DNA of 64,000 nucleotides, from positions 161,119 to 225,118 of the forward strand of contig NZ_JADNBB010000008.1 in NCBI RefSeq assembly GCF_015550595.1, in the 5' to 3' direction. The translations under genes were made by a program, and so were the position numbers. Under the pieces are notes generated by a model. It made no database searches. It had not been told where the DNA came from and was given only the letters and a program-made list of their open reading frames with translations. How positions within the stretch are numbered: the first letter of the stretch is position 1; each line of letters opens with the position of its first letter. The DNA comes from Parabacteroides goldsteinii (GTDB taxonomy: Bacteria; Bacteroidota; Bacteroidia; Bacteroidales; Tannerellaceae). This document shows, one piece after another, positions 58,462-64,000 of this stretch.

Positions 58462-60195
58462 ATGAAAAAATATAGCTTATTTATCGTGTTGCTGGGATTT
58501 ATCGTTACATCTTGCGACGATTTCCTGGATCGTGATCCTCTGGATAAGATTACTGATCAGCAGATGACTTTTTCTGCAAAAGAAATGGAGCTTTATGCTA
58601 ATAAGTATTATGGGAACTTCCCGGTTTTGGGCGGTGCAGATTACGGACCTTATGAAAAAGACAATGCTTCCGATAATCTTGTTTCCGGAGCTTATAATTA
58701 TGATGCACAGATTTCTGGAACAATAACGGTGCCTTCTTCCGGAGGAGGATGGGACTGGACAATGCTTAGAGGACTGAATTTTTTTATTGATAATTATCAT
58801 AAATCACAAGATCCTATTGTAGAGACAGCGCCATATATCGGTGAGATTTATTTTTGGCGTGCCTGGTTCTATTATGATAAGCTGAAACAATTCGGGGATT
58901 TACCATGGATCGGAAAAGCATTGTATGCTGATTCAGAAGAACTGTTTGACGCTAGGGTTTCACGATCAGTTATAGCAGACTCTATTATTGCTGATCTTGA
59001 CAGGGCTATTAATTTCTTACCAGAGAAAAGTAGGGCTACTTCCGGTAGAATCCATAAGGATGTTGCTTTATTGTTCCAGAGTCGTGTTGCTCTGTATGAA
59101 GGAACTTGGGAAAAGTATCATAATGGAACCCCTTTTGGAGTTAAAAATGCAGATCCAAATCATTTCTTTCGGATTGCAGCTAATGCTGCACGAGTCGTGA
59201 TTGATAAAGATGTTTATGCGATTGAACCGGTAGGTGGCGATAAAGCAAAAGGGTATTGGAGTTTATTTAATCAGACGGATTTATCGGCAAATAAAGAAGT
59301 ACTTCTTTGGAAAAAATACGATATGGCTTTGGGGGTTTATAATCACAGTCAGAGTATTTGGGGGGTAAGTGATAACAATACGGGTGTTTCCAAATACATG
59401 GTAGAGGCTTATCTTTGTACGGATGGTAAGCCTATCAGTCTCAGTTCTCTTTACCAGGGAGACGATCAGGTAGGAAAAGAAGTACAGAATAGGGATCCAC
59501 GTTTATCTCAAACGATTTATCAGAAAGGAGATCCGCGTGTCATTGTAAACGGACAGATAAGTGGTGTTTTTACGGTTCCGGACATGACGTATGATTCGCG
59601 TTTGCGGAATACGACAGGTTACCAGTTATATAAAGGGTGTGATCCTTCCGCTGTCCATGAAGGTGGATATATTACGGCTAGTATTATATTCCGTTATGCG
59701 GAGGTATTATGTAATTATGCAGAAGCAAAGGCTGAATTGGGAGAGTGTAGCCAGGATGATTTGGATATTTCGGTAAACCAATTACGTGATCGGGTAGATA
59801 TGCCTCATATGACAGTCAATGTCGGTTTTGTTGATCCGAAGTGGGATTTTCCGGAACTGAGTCCGTTGTTGAATGAGATTCGTCGTGAACGCCGGGTAGA
59901 ATTTGCTTGCGAAGGATTTCGTTTTGATGATTTAATGCGATGGGCTGCCATTCATTTGATCAAACGTCCGATGATCGGAGCAAAAATGAAACAATTCGCA
60001 GATATAAAAGATGAATTTAAACCAGTACTTGACCCAAGCGCAATACCGGTTAATGAAACTGGATACATCGCTCCTCACTGGAATAGCCCGGCAAAGAGTG
60101 GCTGGCAATTTGATGCGAATAAAAACTGGCTGAAGCCATTACCCTCTAATGAATTAGTCTTGAATTCGAATCTGGATCAGAATCCTGGATATTAA
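58462..60195 (+). CDS. SusD/RagB nutrient-binding lipoprotein (PUL 2)
   Basis: The 577-residue lipoprotein has a lipobox VTSC at Cys18, then FLDRDPLDKITDQQM and a RagB C-terminus (IIFRYAEVLCNYAEAKAELGECSQDDLDISVNQLRDRVDMP; NEIRRERRVEFACEGFRFDDLMRWAA). It begins 11 bp after susC. It is longer than the PUL 1 SusD, with sequence similarity confined to the core, so a different glycan is bound. Substrate unknown. Confidence 0.95.
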   Translation: MKKYSLFIVLLGFIVTSCDDFLDRDPLDKITDQQMTFSAKEMELYANKYYGNFPVLGGADYGPYEKDNASDNLVSGAYNYDAQISGTITVPSSGGGWDWTMLRGLNFFIDNYHKSQDPIVETAPYIGEIYFWRAWFYYDKLKQFGDLPWIGKALYADSEELFDARVSRSVIADSIIADLDRAINFLPEKSRATSGRIHKDVALLFQSRVALYEGTWEKYHNGTPFGVKNADPNHFFRIAANAARVVIDKDVYAIEPVGGDKAKGYWSLFNQTDLSANKEVLLWKKYDMALGVYNHSQSIWGVSDNNTGVSKYMVEAYLCTDGKPISLSSLYQGDDQVGKEVQNRDPRLSQTIYQKGDPRVIVNGQISGVFTVPDMTYDSRLRNTTGYQLYKGCDPSAVHEGGYITASIIFRYAEVLCNYAEAKAELGECSQDDLDISVNQLRDRVDMPHMTVNVGFVDPKWDFPELSPLLNEIRRERRVEFACEGFRFDDLMRWAAIHLIKRPMIGAKMKQFADIKDEFKPVLDPSAIPVNETGYIAPHWNSPAKSGWQFDANKNWLKPLPSNELVLNSNLDQNPGY

Positions 60196-60208
60196 TACTC
60201 TATAAGTA

Positions 60209-60238
60209 ATGAAGGAGGAATCCCAAATCCTCCTTCAT
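60209..60238 (+). terminator. Strong hairpin between susD and the 713-residue gene, PUL 2
   Basis: ATGAAGGAGGA (60209-60219) and TCCTCCTTCAT (60228-60238) form a perfect 11-bp stem with an 8-base loop. Only a weak T-run (ATCTTTATC) follows, so partial termination that favours susCD over the enzyme genes is likely. Confidence 0.65.
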
Positions 60239-60281
60239 ATATCTTTATCATGGTAATTTCTTATATCTTAAATAGTAATTT

Positions 60282-62423
60282 ATGAAAAACATTAAATTTG
60301 ATATTTTGTGGTTTTTAGGATTGGCTTTCTTATTATGTAGTTGTGTTGAAAATAAAACAATATACTTTTGTGGAAATGAACAGAATGAGGTTTGTGAATT
60401 GCTTATAAACGAGGGGTTTAAGTTGAGAATGTTCGATGCTCCCGATAAAATGGTGAAAGAAGCTGCCGTCGGTTCTGGAGCAATTATTATCAGCGATGCT
60501 TATCCTGTAACTCCCTTAGAGATTACTCCGGAGGTTTATGAGCTGGCAAAACAGAAGAGAATCAGACTTTATCTGGAATATCCAGATAAGCTGCCGGGGC
60601 TGACGATTCAAAAGGAAACTTTTCATGCCTCTATGGAACGAGGTGTGATAACCAGTACTGAACTGGTGAATATGAAACCGATGGATATTATAGGAATTAA
60701 TGATTGTTATACGCGGGTAACTGAGGTTGATGATCCGTTGATTGTATTGGCTCGTGTTGCAGGGTTCGATCGGGCCGAATATGGAATAAATGATGTGACG
60801 ACTTATCCTTTATTATGTGAAAGGGACCATATGTTGATTGCTTTTACGAAGCTTAGTAATTTTCGAACAGGTCGTTATGAACCGGTTACTTCTTGGCAGT
60901 CTGTGTGGAAATATATTATATCGTATGTAACGGACGATCCTGATTTCACTTTTTCAACGGTATGGCCTTCAGACGTGAAACCTACTTATATAAGCGATCA
61001 ACCTCTTTCAGACGATGCCGGAAAGAAGATGATAAGTCGGGGACTAGAATGGTTTTTTAATGGTCGCTTTTTGGTTGATCTGTCGTGGAATGAATTGCAA
61101 CAGGAACGGCAAGGAGATGGATTGATGCCGGTTGGCCGTGCACTTCCGTCGGATAGTAAGGTCGGAGATGGCTCAATGGGAATTCTGGAAGGTCATGCGT
61201 CTAACATATATTATGATGGAGAACAGGATTTTCGCTATTGGCTTCGGGCGGATGTGCAGGGAGAAGCGGCATTTGCCCTTGCCTCAGGTGGTATGCTTTT
61301 GAATAATACAAAATATGAGGATGTTTCAAAAAACTTGATGGAATATGTGTTGAAAAATTCTGTATTCAGGGCAGGGAAAAGGGTCGATCCGACAAGTCCG
61401 GTTTATGGTCTGATAGGATGGTCTGATACACATCCTTATGTCTTTTATGCAGATGACAATGCACGTTTGGTTTTGGGGTTGATCGGAGCTTCTGCTTTTA
61501 TGGATTATGAAAATTGGAACAAAGAAATTGTAGAGAATATACTGGCTAATTTTCGTTTAAGTAGTGTGAACGGCTTTTTTGGAGGGCGTTTGGAAGAACC
61601 TCAGATATTGGAGAAGGGTTGGCAGTATTATGCTAAACGTCCAGAATTACTGAATCCACATCCTCATTTTGAATCGTGGATGTGGGCCTGCTATCTATGG
61701 CTTTATGATAAAACCGGCTATGAACCTCTATTGGAAAAAGCAGAGAAAGCGATCCGCCTGACCATGGAGTCATATCCGGATAAATGGAAATGGACGAATG
61801 GCATTCAACAGGAAAGGGCGCGTATGATCCTGCCTTTGGCTTGGTTGGTTCGCGTACAGGATACTCCGGAACATAGGGAATGGCTCGACCGGATTGTACA
61901 ACGTTTACTGGATAATCAACAATCTTGCGGAGCAATCAGGGAAGAGTTAGGCGATAGTAGTACAGGTACATTCGGAAAAGCTAAATCCAATAAAGAGTAT
62001 GGTGTAACGGAAGCACCGTTGATTGCAGAGAATGGCGATCCGGTGGCAGATATGTTATATACTTCTAATTTTGCATTTTTCTCACTGAATGAAGCTGCAA
62101 GGGCAACAGGTAATTTGCAATACAAGCAGGCGGTTGAACGTTTGTCTGATTTTTTGATCAGGATTCAGGTAAAAAGTAAAAAATATGCTCATCTGGATGG
62201 TGCCTGGTATCGTGCTTTTGATTATGACCGTTGGGACTATTGGGCATCGAATGCTGACCATGGATGGGGGGCCTGGTCTACTTTGACCGGTTGGATTCAG
62301 AGCTGGATTGTTGGGACTCAGGTACTGATCGAGAATGATATCAGCTTTTGGGAAAAAACAAAAAATATGGATGTAAAGCCTTATATGGATGAAGCCGTTC
62401 ATGTAATGTTTAGAGATAAATAA
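60282..62423 (+). CDS. PUL 2 lipoprotein of unrecognised family, ThuA/amidotransferase-like plus helical toroid
   Basis: I do not recognise a family for this 713-residue protein. It has a lipobox LCSC at the end of a 20-residue signal. Residues about 25-230 form a compact alpha/beta domain (TIYFCGNEQNEVCELLINEGFKL, AIIISDAYPVTP, RIRLYLEYPDK), like ThuA or class-I amidotransferase-like domains but with no visible Cys-His triad. Residues about 260-700 are helical and rich in aromatic and acidic motifs (LEWFFNGRFLVDLSWNE, GHASNIYYDGEQDFRYWLRADVQGEAAFALASGGMLL, PHPHFESWMWACYLWLYDKTGYEPLL, SNADHGWGAWSTLTGWIQSWI), the pattern of (alpha/alpha)6 glycoside hydrolases or lyases. It sits between susD and a sugar porter, so a role in breaking down the imported glycan is inferred. 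Confidence 0.8.
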   Translation: MKNIKFDILWFLGLAFLLCSCVENKTIYFCGNEQNEVCELLINEGFKLRMFDAPDKMVKEAAVGSGAIIISDAYPVTPLEITPEVYELAKQKRIRLYLEYPDKLPGLTIQKETFHASMERGVITSTELVNMKPMDIIGINDCYTRVTEVDDPLIVLARVAGFDRAEYGINDVTTYPLLCERDHMLIAFTKLSNFRTGRYEPVTSWQSVWKYIISYVTDDPDFTFSTVWPSDVKPTYISDQPLSDDAGKKMISRGLEWFFNGRFLVDLSWNELQQERQGDGLMPVGRALPSDSKVGDGSMGILEGHASNIYYDGEQDFRYWLRADVQGEAAFALASGGMLLNNTKYEDVSKNLMEYVLKNSVFRAGKRVDPTSPVYGLIGWSDTHPYVFYADDNARLVLGLIGASAFMDYENWNKEIVENILANFRLSSVNGFFGGRLEEPQILEKGWQYYAKRPELLNPHPHFESWMWACYLWLYDKTGYEPLLEKAEKAIRLTMESYPDKWKWTNGIQQERARMILPLAWLVRVQDTPEHREWLDRIVQRLLDNQQSCGAIREELGDSSTGTFGKAKSNKEYGVTEAPLIAENGDPVADMLYTSNFAFFSLNEAARATGNLQYKQAVERLSDFLIRIQVKSKKYAHLDGAWYRAFDYDRWDYWASNADHGWGAWSTLTGWIQSWIVGTQVLIENDISFWEKTKNMDVKPYMDEAVHVMFRDK

Positions 62424-62430
62424 GGGTAAT

Positions 62431-63825
62431 ATGAGAGCGAAAGTAAATATAGGTTATCTGGTTTTCTTATCTGTCGTGGCTGCCTTGGGAGGTTTTCTTT
62501 TTGGATATGATACGGCTGTTATTTCCGGAACGATTGCCCAAGTCACTCAATTGTTCCAGTTGGATTCTTTGCAACAGGGCTGGTATGTTGGTTGTGCATT
62601 GGTCGGTTCGATTGCTGGTGTACTTGTGGCTGGAATCTTGAGTGATATGATAGGAAGGAAAAGGACAATGATTTTTTCGGCTATATTGTTTTCTGCCTCT
62701 GCTGTCGGTTGTGCGTTCAGTGCGGATTTCAACCAGCTGGTTCTTTTTCGTATTATAGGTGGCATTGGGATTGGGGTGGTATCTATTGTCTCCCCACTTT
62801 ATATCTCTGAAATATCGATTGCAGCATATCGGGGACGATTGGTTTCGCTTTATCAAGTTGCTATAACTATCGGCTTTTTGGGAGCTTATCTGACTAATTA
62901 TGTTTTATTGCAATGGGGGAATGGGGATTCTTTTACTATATCTTGGCTAAATCGTTTGTTTATTTCCGAAGTGTGGCGAGGCATGTTAGGGATGGAAACC
63001 TTTCCCGCCTTGTTTTTTCTTGTGGTAATATTATTCATACCGGAAAGTCCCCGATGGCTGTTGCTTAAAGGAAGAGAAGAAAAAGCAGCTTCTGTTTTCT
63101 CTGGGATCTATCGTGAGGAGACAGAGATAAAGAATCAGATGAATGAAACCTTGATGGTAGTCTGCGGTGAATCCAGATCTGAATGGTCTCTTTTATTTAA
63201 ACCGGAAGTATTGAAAATCGTATTAATCGGTGTCTGTATTGCCATATTAGGGCAATTTATGGGGGTGAATGCTGTTCTTTATTATGGGCCTTCTATTTTT
63301 GAGAGTGCAGGTCTTTCCGGAGGTGATTCTTTATTTTATCAGGTGTTGGTTGGGTTAGTAAACATGTTGACTTCTATTTTGGCATTGGTTATTATAGATA
63401 AAGTAGGACGTAAGAAACTGGTGTATTATGGGGTTTCTGGGATGATCTTTACATTAATTTTAATCGGATTATACTTTATATATGGATATCGTCTGAATAT
63501 CCCAGCTCTATTTTTATTAATCTTCTTTTTATGTTATATTTTTTGCTGTGCTGGTTCCATATGCGCAGTTGTTTGGGTCTTACTGTCGGAAATGTATCCG
63601 GCAAAAATTCGCGGGCTGGCTATGTCTATTGCAGGTTTTGCTTTGTGGGTCGGAACTTTTTTGATAGGTCAACTTACACCTTGGATGCTCCAAACTTTAA
63701 CGCTATCAGGCACATTTTTTTTGTTTGCGATCATGTGCGTGCCTTACATGTTAATAATGTGGAAGTTAGTTCCAGAAACAACAGGTAAGTCCTTGGAAGA
63801 AATAGAACAAAATTGGATAAAATGA
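62431..63825 (+). CDS. MFS sugar porter (XylE/GLUT-like)
   Basis: The 464-residue inner-membrane transporter has 12 hydrophobic segments and the sugar-porter signature set: GGFLFGYDTAVISGT, DMIGRKRTM, AAYRGRLVSLYQVAITIG, PESPRWLLLKGREE, GQFMGVNAVLYYGPSIFE (sugar-binding TM7 QxxGxNxxxYY), LLSEMYPAKIRGLAM and PETTGKSLEEIE. It carries a monosaccharide with protons into the cytoplasm. It is 7 bp after the 713-residue gene, so it probably takes up the sugar released by that protein. Confidence 0.93.
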   Translation: MRAKVNIGYLVFLSVVAALGGFLFGYDTAVISGTIAQVTQLFQLDSLQQGWYVGCALVGSIAGVLVAGILSDMIGRKRTMIFSAILFSASAVGCAFSADFNQLVLFRIIGGIGIGVVSIVSPLYISEISIAAYRGRLVSLYQVAITIGFLGAYLTNYVLLQWGNGDSFTISWLNRLFISEVWRGMLGMETFPALFFLVVILFIPESPRWLLLKGREEKAASVFSGIYREETEIKNQMNETLMVVCGESRSEWSLLFKPEVLKIVLIGVCIAILGQFMGVNAVLYYGPSIFESAGLSGGDSLFYQVLVGLVNMLTSILALVIIDKVGRKKLVYYGVSGMIFTLILIGLYFIYGYRLNIPALFLLIFFLCYIFCCAGSICAVVWVLLSEMYPAKIRGLAMSIAGFALWVGTFLIGQLTPWMLQTLTLSGTFFLFAIMCVPYMLIMWKLVPETTGKSLEEIEQNWIK

Positions 63826-63932
63826 GGAAAATTTGAGTTTGGTAAGACTGGACGGTAGTCTATCATGTTCATTTAGCTAATTTTTTAATTAACAAAATCA
63901 GAATTAACAACTAATTCGTTTTTATAATAGTT

Positions 63933-64000
63933 ATGAAAAACATTTCAAGAAGAAGTTTCCTGAAGACCGGGGCTGTGGCTGCGGCCGGTCTGACTATCGT
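63933..64000 (+). CDS. Tat-signal protein, 5' end only
   Basis: Only the first 22 codons are inside the window. They encode a twin-arginine leader (MKNISRRSFLKTGAVAAAG). By analogy with the Tat-exported Gfo/Idh/MocA protein at 48637, this is probably another periplasmic oxidoreductase, but it could be any Tat substrate. It starts 107 bp after the sugar porter. Confidence 0.6.
   Translation, partial: MKNISRRSFLKTGAVAAAGLTI

Overview
The window is a piece of a Bacteroidales chromosome, most likely Parabacteroides. It contains two SusC/SusD polysaccharide-utilisation clusters with ECF sigma/FecR control, Bacteroidetes-type promoters (TTTG-N19/20-TAnnTTTG) and a very large secreted protein ending in a DUF6383-like tail typical of Parabacteroides. 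No rRNA, tRNA, insertion sequence, integrase, prophage or CRISPR array is visible. Genus assignment is inference from gene content.

Layout. 0.2-2.9 kb: a DUF4248 small protein plus a primase/helicase-like BT4734 (VirE N-terminal)-DUF3987 protein, followed by a repeat-rich 504-bp gap. 3.4-7.3 kb: a 1307-residue secreted DUF6383-type protein behind an AT-rich leader with a hairpin. 7.5-8.3 kb: a HigB/HigA toxin-antitoxin pair with a textbook promoter. 8.6-11.7 kb: pflB and pflA (anaerobic pyruvate cleavage) separated by a hairpin. 12-15.5 kb: a zinc-type CDF exporter and the peroxide-defence pair ahpC/ahpF, with a striking palindromic array between the two ahp genes. 15.5-23.3 kb (minus strand): an S9 peptidase behind an orphan sensor kinase, a GH20 hexosaminidase lipoprotein and an MBL-fold hydrolase. 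23.4-25.7 kb: an operon of a truncated Mur-ligase-like protein, DUF4924 and rfbD.

25.7-37.8 kb is PUL 1: ECF sigma, FecR, SusC with STN domain, SusD, a GH63/MGH1-like hydrolase and a GH2 beta-galactosidase. 37.8-49.9 kb is housekeeping: prfC; a minus-strand operon of an unknown protein, rsmI, a coiled-coil lipoprotein and a YjjG-type nucleotidase; a RecD-like helicase; an operon ending in DUF3822 and rsmD; cardiolipin synthase; rhomboid protease; and a Tat-exported Gfo/Idh/MocA protein. 50-52.8 kb is a stand-alone TonB-dependent receptor. 53-64 kb is PUL 2: a divergent ECF sigma, FecR, SusC-STN, SusD, a 713-residue lipoprotein of unrecognised family, an MFS sugar porter and the start of a Tat-exported protein cut by the window edge.

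The most unusual signals are (a) two intergenic arrays, at 13814-13875 and 39565-39668, that share a GAAAC-N4-GTTTC palindrome repeated with an exact 22-bp period although their spacers are unrelated; (b) a 43-bp tandem repeat at 2930-3015 whose palindrome is kept by a paired substitution; (c) the 713-residue PUL 2 protein, which looks like an amidotransferase/ThuA-like domain joined to an alpha-helical toroid; and (d) a conserved-looking Mur-ligase relative with a damaged P-loop and no C-terminal domain.
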